Below, in pieces: positions 33,770 to 42,546 of a DNA stretch of 64,000 nt. Source of the DNA: Paenibacillus sp. FSL H7-0331 (GTDB lineage Bacteria; Bacillota; Bacilli; Paenibacillales; NBRC-103111). Position 1 is the first letter of the stretch; every line of letters begins with the position of its first letter. A program made the translations under genes and the position numbers. The notes below the pieces were generated by a model. That model was given only the letters and a program-made list of their open reading frames with translations. It was not told the DNA's origin and made no database searches. Location of the stretch: contig NZ_MRTH01000013.1 in assembly GCF_001956045.1 (NCBI RefSeq), positions 1 through 64,000 on the forward strand. The letters are read 5' to 3'.

Positions 33770-34978
33770 TTGAATAACTGTAGTCAGTGTGGAAACGAAG
33801 TGCTCGAAGATAGTTTGTTTTGCAATAAATGTGGATCAAGAATGGGTACGAATAAAGAAGTAATTGTCGTCCCAAAGAATACTAAAAAATGGTACATGTA
33901 TGCGGGTATCGGCTTACTTGTTGTCATTATTGCAGGAACTACGTTCATTTTAGTGAATAATCCAGTTTCAAAATTCAAAAGGGCAGTGGAAGACAATAAG
34001 TATATAGAAGCAAGCATTGTATTTAATCAAAAGATAAAAGGCAATCTTGAAGATGAAAAGAAAATTGAAGGTTTCATTAAGGATGAATTGAATAAAACGA
34101 CTCAAAATTTCAAAAGCAATAGTGTCGACTACCAGAAAGCAACTACATCTATAGAAACCATTAAGAAGTTAGACTTGCTTAAACCTGAAGTGGAGACAAC
34201 TACAAGTATTATTAATAAACTGAACGATTCAAGAACTTCATTTAAAAAAGGGCAAGAGTTTATAGGGAGTAAAAATTTAAAAGAGGGTATTAGTGAGTTT
34301 AAAAAGGTGATTACTGATGATGAAAATTATGGGAAAGCACAAGAGCTAATTTCTCAATATACTACCGAATATAAAACCGTAGCATTAAAAGATGCAGAAC
34401 AATTATCAAGCAGCACCAATTATGATAAGGCGCTCAGTGTTTTAAATGATGCACTTGCAATTTTACCCAATGATTCGGATATTTCTGCAAAAAAGGCTAG
34501 CTATGGAAAACTGAACGATGAAAAGAAAGCAATTGAGCGAAAAAAGAAGATGGAAGAAACAAAAGCTAGTCAAGAGGTTGTTGCTGAAAAAGGCAGTATT
34601 GTTGTCCAAGATTCAAGATTTAAATCATTATATCCAGACATGATTCAGATCATTATACGAAATAATACGGAGAAAACCGTAAAAAATTTGATTGTATCCA
34701 GTTTAGCTTTTGACTCCAATGGTTTACCTATTAAGATTAAAACACAATTTAGTTTTTCAGATGCATCCTTCGAATTTGTGGGCAGTGCTCCTAATGTTAA
34801 TATTATACCCAAAGCAACTTTTGGTGAGAAAAGCGGATGGAATCTGGATGAATCTCATGGTATAAAAACCGTGCTTACTTGCGTAAAAGAGGTTGAATAT
34901 TATGACGGTTCCAAGTGGACTAATCCTTATTACGAATACTGGTTAGCAGAATACAAAGAAAAACCATTACATGATTGA
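33770..34978 (+). CDS. zinc-ribbon membrane protein with repeat-rich exterior domain
   Basis: A 402-residue protein with a TTG start (AAGGGGGA 4 nt upstream). Residues 4-25 form a double-Cys zinc ribbon (CSQCGNEVLEDSLFCNKCG). TM ~43-62 (YMYAGIGLLVVIIAGTTFIL) is followed by a long helical, TPR-like region (~70-260) and a C-terminal DUF5780-type beta domain (VQDSRFKSLYPDMIQIIIRNNTEKTVKN...). The architecture is common among Firmicutes surface sensors. The gene is markedly A+T-richer than its neighbours and is flanked by its own terminator, suggesting acquisition. Confidence 0.65.
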   Translation: MNNCSQCGNEVLEDSLFCNKCGSRMGTNKEVIVVPKNTKKWYMYAGIGLLVVIIAGTTFILVNNPVSKFKRAVEDNKYIEASIVFNQKIKGNLEDEKKIEGFIKDELNKTTQNFKSNSVDYQKATTSIETIKKLDLLKPEVETTTSIINKLNDSRTSFKKGQEFIGSKNLKEGISEFKKVITDDENYGKAQELISQYTTEYKTVALKDAEQLSSSTNYDKALSVLNDALAILPNDSDISAKKASYGKLNDEKKAIERKKKMEETKASQEVVAEKGSIVVQDSRFKSLYPDMIQIIIRNNTEKTVKNLIVSSLAFDSNGLPIKIKTQFSFSDASFEFVGSAPNVNIIPKATFGEKSGWNLDESHGIKTVLTCVKEVEYYDGSKWTNPYYEYWLAEYKEKPLHD

Positions 34979-35004
34979 AAATTCGAAACCATCTTGGGAA
35001 CAAC

Positions 35005-35047
35005 GCTTTGGATCATCTACATTTGTAGGTAATCCAGGGCTTTTTTT
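35005..35047 (+). terminator. intrinsic terminator
   Basis: GCTTTGGAT pairs with ATCCAGGGC (G-T pairs allowed), with an inner CTACA/TGTAG hairpin, followed by T7. Confidence 0.7.
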
Positions 35048-35092
35048 CGATGCAAGGAACGACTGGGTGCTTTTTGGTACAATAGAAATAGA

Positions 35093-35120
35093 TTGACAAA
35101 TTATTTATAAATGTCATAAT
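35093..35120 (+). promoter_or_regulatory. sigma-A promoter of the Nudix gene
   Basis: Perfect -35 TTGACA, 16-bp spacer, CATAAT -10 (5 of 6), ~35 bp before the coding start. Confidence 0.7.
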
Positions 35121-35154
35121 GAATATATCGAATTGAATATAAGGGGAGAGCGTT

Positions 35155-35928
35155 ATGACAGAAGAGAACGCTTCAAGCTATACAGCTGGAAAATATCGCA
35201 CGCCGGACGGTGCGCCTGCAGATATTGTTATTTTCACAATAACGGCTGAGCATACCAATCGTACAACCAAGTCGCTGCCCAAGCGGGAGTTGAAGGTGCT
35301 GCTGATCAAGCGCAAGCTTTGGCCCTTCGAGGGGATGTGGGCGCTGCCTGGGGGCTTCTCGAATGACAAGGAATCGATGTATGAGACGGGAAGACGGGAG
35401 CTGGAAGAAGAGACGGGTGTCAGGGATGTCCATATGGAATATTTTAACGTGTATAGCAAGCCGGGGCGCGATCCGCGGGGGTGGATTATTTCACATGCTT
35501 TTTTTGCTCTCGTGCACGAGGATTTTCTGGCTCAGCGCAAAGCGGCTGATGATGCGGCAGATGTAGGGCTGTTTGCTGTCAATGAGCTGGGGCGACCTGG
35601 ACTTGAACTTGCTTTTGACCATCAGCAGATTATTCAGGACGCCGTGGAACAGATTCGCAGCAAAATGCTGCTCACCTCGATTGCCAAAGAGTTTCTTCCC
35701 GACGAGTTCACGCTCAGCGAGCTGTATCAGGTGATTCAGACGGTAGTGCCTGATTTTGAGGAAGCCAATTTTATTCGTAAAATGAAATCGACCCAGAGCC
35801 GCAGCGGCGTATTGGAGCCTGTGCTGGATACTAAGGGAGAACCTAAGAAGTCCAATGAGTTTTCACAGCGAGCCGCACAGCTGTATCGATTCACAGGAAG
35901 CATGCCAAGGCTTTCCTTATACAGCTAG
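35155..35928 (+). CDS. Nudix hydrolase/regulator (NrtR-like)
   Basis: A 257-residue protein: Nudix domain (~residues 20-160) with intact box GGFSNDKESMYETGRRELEE-ETG, then a C-terminal winged-helix segment (FLPDEFTLSELYQVIQTVVP, then FIRKMKSTQSRSGVLEPVLD). This two-domain form is shared by ADP-ribose pyrophosphatases and NrtR repressors of NAD metabolism. The retained Nudix residues suggest it still hydrolyses. No NAD gene is adjacent. The promoter upstream shows no obvious operator. Confidence 0.82.
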   Translation: MTEENASSYTAGKYRTPDGAPADIVIFTITAEHTNRTTKSLPKRELKVLLIKRKLWPFEGMWALPGGFSNDKESMYETGRRELEEETGVRDVHMEYFNVYSKPGRDPRGWIISHAFFALVHEDFLAQRKAADDAADVGLFAVNELGRPGLELAFDHQQIIQDAVEQIRSKMLLTSIAKEFLPDEFTLSELYQVIQTVVPDFEEANFIRKMKSTQSRSGVLEPVLDTKGEPKKSNEFSQRAAQLYRFTGSMPRLSLYS

Positions 35929-35985
35929 TTCATGGATGTGATCTGTTTCCGTGTCCAACCAAAGCCCTCCGAATTCCGTATGCTG

Positions 35986-36024
35986 CAAACAGCCTCTACT
36001 TCTCATCGAAGCAGAGGCTGTTTG
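35986..36024. terminator. bidirectional terminator
   Basis: CAAACAGCCTCT/AGAGGCTGTTTG stem continued by CTTC/GAAG around TCATC; it lies between the convergent Nudix and MFS genes. Confidence 0.8.
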
Positions 36025-36043
36025 TATCAGGGTATGAAAAGAA

Positions 36044-37243
36044 TTACGCCGTAACGTGCTTGCGTTCTGCGATATAGCAAGCAATTCCCAAAATCAGAGC
36101 CAGCCCTACGAGCACGGCACCAACCCAAGGGAGGGATGTTATAGCCAGATGAGTAATGACCCATCCCCCAATGAAAGCACCGGCTGCATTTCCCAGATTA
36201 CCAGCTGAATGACTGGAGGTAGAGGCAAGCGCTGGCGCCGCCTGTGCAAGGCTCATAACCCGTACTTGCAGCCCTGGAAACACAGCGAAGGAAGCAGCTC
36301 CCCACAGAAAGATGGTCAATACAGCAGCTGTTGGACTATAGATGGTAAAGGTGAAGAGGGTAAGGAGGACACATATCGTAAAGTAGAGTCCTAAGACGGA
36401 TGGCATCAGTTTCCAATCTGCAAGTTTTCCTCCGACGATGTTGCCAAGGGTCACTCCACAGCCGAATAGGATTAATATCCAAGTTACACTATGCTCGGCA
36501 AAACCGGTGACTTGCGTAAGCAGTGGCGTAATATAAGTAAATACGCTGAATAAGCCGGCGTTGCCCAGTGCTCCGATCAGCAGGTATAGAAGCAGCTTAG
36601 GCCTGATAAGTGATCTAATTTGCAGGAAGACACTAGCTGGTTTGTCTTGCCGGATTTGTGGTATGAAGATAAGGATACCAATCAAGGCTATGACTCCCAT
36701 GATAGCAATTGCACCAAATGAAGATCGCCACCCCATGTGTTGACCGATAAATGTCCCCAGCGGAACACCGATAATATTTGCAATGGTTAGACCAGCCATC
36801 ATAATGGATACGGCCCCGGCACGTTTGTCAGGACGTACAAGATTGGAGGCGATAACAGCCCCAACACCAAAGAATGTCCCATGCGTCAATGCGGTTATTA
36901 TACGGGCTCCCATCATAACCGCATAGCTAGGCGCGAAAACAGAGATTCCGTTGCCGAGAATAAATAAAACCATAAGCAGGCATAATAGTTTCTTTTGCGG
37001 GATTCGGTGGGTGAGTACGGTCAGTATAGGGGCACCGATTGCTACCCCAAGGGCATACATGGTAATGAGTTGTCCTGCAGATGAGATGCTGACATGCAAA
37101 TCCTCTGCAACATTAGGCAGAAGACCCATGATGACAAATTCAGTCATTCCAATGGCAAAGGCACCAACGGTAAGAGAAAGTATAGAGATGGGGAACGTTC
37201 CTTTGGTCGCTTGTTCCTTGGTAACTCGTTGAGATAATTCCAT
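36044..37243 (-). CDS. MFS efflux transporter (AraJ/YdhP-like)
   Basis: A 399-residue protein with twelve predicted TMs. The N-terminal motif AFAIGMTEFVIMGLLPNVAEDL and the inter-helix loop LTHRIPQKKLL, followed by ITALTHGTFFGVGAVIASNLV and GVPLGTFIGQHMGWRSSF, belong to the drug/arabinose-efflux MFS group (AraJ, YdhP, PbuE). Substrate unknown. The RBS is weak (AGGTTG, 10 nt). It stands alone between a terminator and a divergent-facing intergenic gap of 259 bp that shows no gene. Confidence 0.85.
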   Translation of the reverse strand: MELSQRVTKEQATKGTFPISILSLTVGAFAIGMTEFVIMGLLPNVAEDLHVSISSAGQLITMYALGVAIGAPILTVLTHRIPQKKLLCLLMVLFILGNGISVFAPSYAVMMGARIITALTHGTFFGVGAVIASNLVRPDKRAGAVSIMMAGLTIANIIGVPLGTFIGQHMGWRSSFGAIAIMGVIALIGILIFIPQIRQDKPASVFLQIRSLIRPKLLLYLLIGALGNAGLFSVFTYITPLLTQVTGFAEHSVTWILILFGCGVTLGNIVGGKLADWKLMPSVLGLYFTICVLLTLFTFTIYSPTAAVLTIFLWGAASFAVFPGLQVRVMSLAQAAPALASTSSHSAGNLGNAAGAFIGGWVITHLAITSLPWVGAVLVGLALILGIACYIAERKHVTA

Positions 37244-37502
37244 GATGTCAATATCAACCTTTCTGCGGTGAATAATAAAGCTCCAATCGTAATCCTGCAG
37301 TACCTTTCAAAAGACCTGTTTCATATTATTAAATTTTTTGAGAGTATAAGCAAGATATTTCTTATAAAGAAAAAGTAAACAGTGCGACTTTAGAAATAGT
37401 TGCACCGGGAATACGAGAATAAGCGGTAGGAACATGATGGCATTCCCGACGGATTAACCTAATGCGTATAGATACGATTATCACAGAGTTATACGCTGAT
37501 GC

Positions 37503-38444
37503 TTATGGGAGAGAATCTCCGTTTGCAAGTGGCTGCGGCACATTTGCGGAAGTAGCAGCCTGTTGCCTCCGATAGTTCTGAGGGCTCGCCCCGTATTGCT
37601 TTTTAAAGGCTCTGCTGAAGTAGCATAAATCAGCAAAGCCAGCTTGTTCAGCTATTTCGGCTATGCGGAGACTTGGCAGCTTCATTAATTCTTTGGCCTT
37701 CTCCAAGCGAATATGGTTCATGCGATTGACGATCGTTTGTCCAGTAAGCTTCTTGTACTGACGAGACAGGTGACCGTAGCTCATGTGCAGGGAAGCAGCC
37801 AGCTCGCCTACGTTCAGACGATTGCTTTGAAAATCTTCTAAATAGACCTCCACTTTCCGCACCAAGGGGTCCCTGACCGTTTTGAATGAGGACACCTGCC
37901 CCTTCATGGACTGCTGCAGCAGGCAGAGATATTCAAGAATATGAATGAGCAGAAGCTGAAGCGCCAGCTCGGACTGACCCGTCAGAGCTTCGTGAAAGAA
38001 TTGCTCCAGCATGCCATGCAGACTACCATTATCCCGATAAGAGCCGGATTTCCATGTATGCAATTGTTGCAGGCGTTTACAAAAAGACTCCCCTTGCACA
38101 TCCTCTATCTCCGTACTTGTACAACGAATACGCCACCTAAAGCATATCCCCTCATGTGGATTCCCCCGAGTGTAGGAATGAGAATGAATCGTTCCGGGAG
38201 GGATAAGGAAGAATTCGCCTTCCCCAACTTTGACAAACTCGTCGCCAAACCACGTCACCATCTGTCCGGATAATATGTAGTTGAACTCAAACCATGTATG
38301 AGCGTGGGGAGGACACTTGCTGGCTGTACCGATTTGCTCGAAAATGATATCAACCCATTCGATGATAGCATCGTTAATTCTTATTTCCTGACAGATCTGA
38401 TTAAAGACTGGAGGTAAGAGACTTTTTAGTTCTTCCACATCCAT
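37503..38444 (-). CDS. AraC-family regulator with cupin sensor
   Basis: A 313-residue protein. The N-terminal cupin_2/AraC_binding domain (residues ~40-130: CPPHAHTWFEFNYILSGQMV, then EGEFFLIPPGTIHSH) binds a sugar. The C-terminal ~100 residues are an AraC HTH pair (LNVGELAASLHMSYGHLSRQYK, then RIAEIAEQAGFADLCYFSRAF). GAGGTC precedes ATG. It is divergent from a broken GH38 mannosidase start and the SLH glycoside hydrolase, which are its likely targets. Confidence 0.85.
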   Translation of the reverse strand: MDVEELKSLLPPVFNQICQEIRINDAIIEWVDIIFEQIGTASKCPPHAHTWFEFNYILSGQMVTWFGDEFVKVGEGEFFLIPPGTIHSHSYTRGNPHEGICFRWRIRCTSTEIEDVQGESFCKRLQQLHTWKSGSYRDNGSLHGMLEQFFHEALTGQSELALQLLLIHILEYLCLLQQSMKGQVSSFKTVRDPLVRKVEVYLEDFQSNRLNVGELAASLHMSYGHLSRQYKKLTGQTIVNRMNHIRLEKAKELMKLPSLRIAEIAEQAGFADLCYFSRAFKKQYGASPQNYRRQQAATSANVPQPLANGDSLP

Positions 38445-38587
38445 TTATCATGACCTCACTTTCAGATTATGTTGTAATCATATCATAATTAGACAAATAT
38501 TCGTGTTAATTAGAAATGTACAAGGAAGCTTAATAGCCTCACAATTAAGACGAAACCATTACATTCGTTAATAAGGAGGTTGCAAGA

Positions 38588-38668
38588 ATGAAGAAGCTTC
38601 ATTTGATCAGCAATGACCATCTGGACCCGGTATGTCAATGTCACGGGACGCAAGGTAAAGGGGGATAA
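38588..38668 (+). pseudogene. GH38 alpha-mannosidase, N-terminal remnant
   Basis: After a perfect AAGGAGG RBS, the frame reads MKKLHLISNDHLDPVCQCHG and stops after 26 codons. The 'HLIsNdHLDPV' start is the highly conserved N terminus of GH38 alpha-mannosidases, whose two ligands for the active-site zinc lie here (H and D). Downstream, another frame reads GRKVKGDNTYGLGESLFWLAI before a stop, and seems to be from an unrelated or distal segment. So nearly all of the mannosidase was deleted. Confidence 0.6.
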
Positions 38669-38709
38669 TACGTATGGGCTAGGCGAGAGCTTGTTTTGGT
38701 TGGCAATTA

Positions 38710-38723
38710 TGTAAGCGTTTTAA
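38710..38723 (+). promoter_or_regulatory. cre-like catabolite-repression site
   Basis: TGTAAGCGTTTTAA agrees with the CcpA cre consensus TGWAARCGYTWWCW except for one base (A for C). It lies 30 bp before the start of the SLH glycoside hydrolase. Plausible for a carbohydrate gene, though AraC-type or LacI-type operators can look similar. Confidence 0.45.
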
Positions 38724-38753
38724 TTCCTTGAGATACGAATGGGAGGATGGAAA

Positions 38754-41700
38754 ATGAAGGTTTTCTCAAGATTCGTGAGTGTCTGTATGGTTTTCACTTT
38801 ATTATTTAGTGTCATCATCGCAATGCCGCCGCAAGTATCTGCACAAATTACAGAAATTCCTGATGTCGATCAAGTATCTGCTTCATGGCCAGTAGTCTTT
38901 GAGGATGCTTTTACCTCACCAACAACCAAATGGGATGCTCCCTCTGGCAGCTATATGAATTATGAGTATTTGAGTGGACGATTTGTAGCCAAAGATACTA
39001 ATGCCAGTTCAAAAGCAAGGATCAAAGGCAGGAATTGGTCGCAGTTTCTTTTAACCTTTAATCTCGTGATTCCGGATATCTCCACAGCAGGCGCTTTCAT
39101 GAGGGTTGACCTAGGTGATAGCCAAAGCAGCAATTATGACTCATTATTAGTGAAATCCAATAAAATATCATTTTACAAATCAGGCATTGTCGGGGAGACG
39201 AAGCTTGCCGATTACACGATGGAACCGGGAGTCAGTTACGATTTTAAAATACTGGTTGATGGCAGCTCGGTCATCGTACAAATGAAGAAGAACGATCAAA
39301 CCGTCTATCAAACGATAGGGATGTATACCAACCTGTTTGCAGCTGAGAAAAGGACGGTAACCTTCGGACACAATTTATTAAAGCCAAGTTTGGATAACGT
39401 AAAGGTCTATTCACCCGAGGCTGAATTCCCGCAAATTCCCGATGTAGACCAACTAACAGCTTCATGGCCTGCTGTTTTTGAGGACACTTTTGCCACAGCC
39501 ACAGCCAAGTGGGATGCGGCACCAGGGAATTATATGAACTATCAATATGTGGATGGAAGGTTTGTAGCCAAGGACGCAAATTCCGTATCCAAGGCACGGA
39601 TCAAGGGCAAGTCATGGTCGAAATTTCTCTTAACCTTTAATCTTGTGATTCCCGATGTTTCCACGGCAGGCTCTTTCATGAGAGTGGACATTGGCGATAG
39701 TCAAAGCAGCAATTATGATTCGTTATTAGTGAAATCCAATAAAATCTCGTTTTTCAAATCAGGCATCGTTGGCGAGACGAAGCTTGCTGATTACATCATA
39801 GAGTCGGGGGTTAGTTACGATTTTCGATTATTGGTAGATGGCAATTCGGTCATCGTGCAAATCAAGAAAAAAGACGAAACTGCCTATCAAACCATGGGCA
39901 AATATACCGGCTTATTCACAGCCACCAAAAGAACGGTAACCTTCGGGCATAATTTATTGAAGCCGAGCTTGGACGATGTGCGGGTATTTGCTTCAGCGGC
40001 AGATAACCCTTATACAGGGCCGATTTTGAACAGCTTGCAGTTCTATAAAACAACAATGAACCTTCGTGTGGGTGACACCGAAAATTTGAGAGTGATCTAC
40101 GAACCCAAAAATGTTGAATTGGAAGACGACAGCGTCATATGGAGCAGCAGCAACGAACAAATCGTGAAGCTAACTGGAAGCGTTTCAAAAGCAAGGGCAG
40201 TTACAGCTGTATCGCCAGGGAGCGCAGTGATCCAAGCGGTAACCGCCAATAACAGCATTATCGTAACTTGTCAGGTCACGGTCACTCCGGCCGCAGCGTT
40301 GTCGCATAGTACAGCCTCATTTGCTGTGTATGGGGAAAAGCAAGCAATTCCATCTGCTCTGTATGGCATGAATGATCCCAAACTGAATGATCTGGGTCGA
40401 TCTGATCAATGGTACAGTGCAAGAAACATTACCTTGATGAAGGATCTGGGGATAGATCTCTTACGAGTGCCTGACGGTACAGCGGCCAATTATTATTTGT
40501 ATAAGGACGGCTCGCTAGTCAATGCCAACGATCCACGCTATGCGAATGTGACAACAGGATTCGAGTACACCTCCGTCAACGGTAAAAATAATGGCAAAAA
40601 TGGCATTTATCTAAATGATATATTTAAAAGCCCTAATGAGCTCAATTTGCCAAGCACTTTTGTGCTCAATGTTGCCTATCAGTCTGTGGAGGATATCATT
40701 GATGAGGTGCAGCAAATCCGTAGTCTGTCCCAGCAGCCGATTCGAATCGAAATGGGCAATGAATTTTATCTGAATCATTATGGCAATGCTTTCCCGTCGG
40801 TGACCAATTACGTGTATAAAGCTCGACAAGTGTACACGGCGATTAAGCAAATCGATCCGACGATTAAAGTAGGCATTGTTATCTTGGATAAATGGCAAGA
40901 GACGATCATCGTTGGCAACCCTGACGCGCATAAGCCCAACGACCCACTTGATTTGGTCGACACCGCTCATAATCGATATGTCAGATGGGAAGAATGGAAC
41001 AGGACCATTGCCGCAAACCCGGATTGTTATGATGCTGTAATCCCTCATGAATACACAGGCATCCATAACCTTGATAATTTGACTCAGGAGAAATTCATGG
41101 ACTTTCTTGCTGTGAATAATGAAAATAGATACCAATTAATTAAAGCACAGTCTGAGCAATTCCCGAATAAGGAGATTTGGATTACGGAATATGGCGGCAT
41201 TAGCGGACTCATTTTTGGTGGTGAAACGAATTTGACCGAAAAAGGAAGAATTCATTTAGGGAAAACGCCCGCTTTTGCCATGCATTATATGGAAAGATTT
41301 TTGAATTTTATTAAAACCGGCAAGGTCCAGATTTCGGCCTATCATTGTCTGATTGACAATCAATTTTTTGGCGTCGTACAGGATCGATTTAATGCTAATA
41401 ACAAGGCTGGAATGGTCGTTCTTCCCCCTTACTACACCTTCAGAGAAATCGGAAAATTACTGAAAGAAAACGAATATTATTATGATATGAATATGACGAC
41501 CGGCGATTACAGAATGATGAACAATGTCATGCCAGCTGATTATATTTATGGTAAAGACCTGAAAGTGAATGACGTAGGTGCTTGGGGTCTAGGCGATGAA
41601 AATGGAGTCAAAACCGTCGTGTTCAGTAATCGAACCAACAAAGAAATAGAGGTGTCGCTCCCTGGTGAGCAAATGATGCCTATCTGGTCATATGGCGGTG

Positions 41701-42317
41701 ATCCGGTGCCTGATTTTCTTGTTAACGACTTTACAATATGGAGACAGGAGCCCAAAAGCAATCCATACCCTACGATCCCAGTCGATCCGTTCTCGACAAC
41801 AACAACATTGAAGCCTTATACGATGACCGTGGTGAAACTCCATGGAAAAACCTATGATGATGTCAAAGCCAATTATTGGGCACAATCGGTTATCAACACG
41901 GTTGCTTCCAAGGGAATTGTTGCTGGTGGGACCACGAGCCATTATTTACCGGATGCGATTGTTACCAAAGCCGATTTTACCGTCATGCTTGCGAAAGCTC
42001 TTCAAATACCTAACGATTACTCCGATACACCGACTGTCTTTACGGATATGAGCGCAGCTGGCTACGTGGACTATCCGGCCATTGTGGCCGCAGCAGGGAA
42101 AGGTATTGTAGAACGAGATCAAGCAGGGAATTTCAACCCGAACCAGACGTTAACGAAGCAGCAGTTGGTGGCAATGACGCAAAAGGCGGCTGCTATTCTT
42201 GGCAAGAATGCGGATATCCTGACGACTTATTCAAGCTTCAGCGATCCGAGTTCCAATTCTGATGATGCTACACGTGCGGAAGCTGCCAAAATTGTATATG
42301 TCCTGTTAGGACTTTAA
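38754..42317 (+). CDS. SLH-anchored glycoside hydrolase with tandem repeats
   Basis: A 1187-residue secreted protein: signal peptide (~1-30); two tandem ~193-residue repeats starting IPDVDQxxASWP (35-227, 228-420), each a LamG/CBM-like jelly-roll; a Big_2 Ig-like domain (~430-515); a clan GH-A-like (beta/alpha)8 domain (~530-960); and three C-terminal SLH motifs (DVKANYWAQSVI...) that bind the wall polymer. Candidate catalytic residues are Glu670 (MGNEFY, acid/base) and Glu812 (WITEYGG, nucleophile). The exact GH family and substrate cannot be set; an arabinofuranosidase or xylosidase type is possible. RBS GGGAGG is placed 7 nt before the ATG chosen. Confidence 0.8.
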   Translation: MKVFSRFVSVCMVFTLLFSVIIAMPPQVSAQITEIPDVDQVSASWPVVFEDAFTSPTTKWDAPSGSYMNYEYLSGRFVAKDTNASSKARIKGRNWSQFLLTFNLVIPDISTAGAFMRVDLGDSQSSNYDSLLVKSNKISFYKSGIVGETKLADYTMEPGVSYDFKILVDGSSVIVQMKKNDQTVYQTIGMYTNLFAAEKRTVTFGHNLLKPSLDNVKVYSPEAEFPQIPDVDQLTASWPAVFEDTFATATAKWDAAPGNYMNYQYVDGRFVAKDANSVSKARIKGKSWSKFLLTFNLVIPDVSTAGSFMRVDIGDSQSSNYDSLLVKSNKISFFKSGIVGETKLADYIIESGVSYDFRLLVDGNSVIVQIKKKDETAYQTMGKYTGLFTATKRTVTFGHNLLKPSLDDVRVFASAADNPYTGPILNSLQFYKTTMNLRVGDTENLRVIYEPKNVELEDDSVIWSSSNEQIVKLTGSVSKARAVTAVSPGSAVIQAVTANNSIIVTCQVTVTPAAALSHSTASFAVYGEKQAIPSALYGMNDPKLNDLGRSDQWYSARNITLMKDLGIDLLRVPDGTAANYYLYKDGSLVNANDPRYANVTTGFEYTSVNGKNNGKNGIYLNDIFKSPNELNLPSTFVLNVAYQSVEDIIDEVQQIRSLSQQPIRIEMGNEFYLNHYGNAFPSVTNYVYKARQVYTAIKQIDPTIKVGIVILDKWQETIIVGNPDAHKPNDPLDLVDTAHNRYVRWEEWNRTIAANPDCYDAVIPHEYTGIHNLDNLTQEKFMDFLAVNNENRYQLIKAQSEQFPNKEIWITEYGGISGLIFGGETNLTEKGRIHLGKTPAFAMHYMERFLNFIKTGKVQISAYHCLIDNQFFGVVQDRFNANNKAGMVVLPPYYTFREIGKLLKENEYYYDMNMTTGDYRMMNNVMPADYIYGKDLKVNDVGAWGLGDENGVKTVVFSNRTNKEIEVSLPGEQMMPIWSYGGDPVPDFLVNDFTIWRQEPKSNPYPTIPVDPFSTTTTLKPYTMTVVKLHGKTYDDVKANYWAQSVINTVASKGIVAGGTTSHYLPDAIVTKADFTVMLAKALQIPNDYSDTPTVFTDMSAAGYVDYPAIVAAAGKGIVERDQAGNFNPNQTLTKQQLVAMTQKAAAILGKNADILTTYSSFSDPSSNSDDATRAEAAKIVYVLLGL
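38856..40013 (+). repeat. tandem duplication of a 579-bp coding unit
   Basis: Two in-frame copies (from 38856 and from 39435). Their proteins match over long stretches, such as DSQSSNYDSLLVKSNKISF and VTFGHNLLKPSLD, with scattered replacements, indicating a recent duplication of a carbohydrate-binding-type domain. Confidence 0.85.
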
Positions 42318-42332
42318 AGGCTTACAGGATAA

Positions 42333-42384
42333 GAAAGAGGGGGTTGCCATATAAGATCAATAGATCTTTAAGGACAGCCCTCTT
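42333..42384 (+). terminator. hairpin after the SLH hydrolase
   Basis: AAGAGGG ... CCCTCTT with an inner AGATC/GATCT pairing; no long T run, so a weak or factor-aided terminator. Confidence 0.5.
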
Positions 42385-42546
42385 CGTAATTTGTACTGAA
42401 GCAGGTTAAACCTCGCTTGAACTAGCAAATTCATTTATAGTAGTATTATTGGTAAATTGGAGTTGCGGGATGTAGGTAAACTTGTGAATTTGACCAAATA
42501 ACCGGCTGATGGCTGCGGCCTAGGGCGTAAGAATGGAACGTGCACC

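Noticed and set aside
37941..38273. 110-codon plus-strand frame
   Set aside because: Shadow of the AraC regulator on the minus strand; no RBS or recognisable motif.
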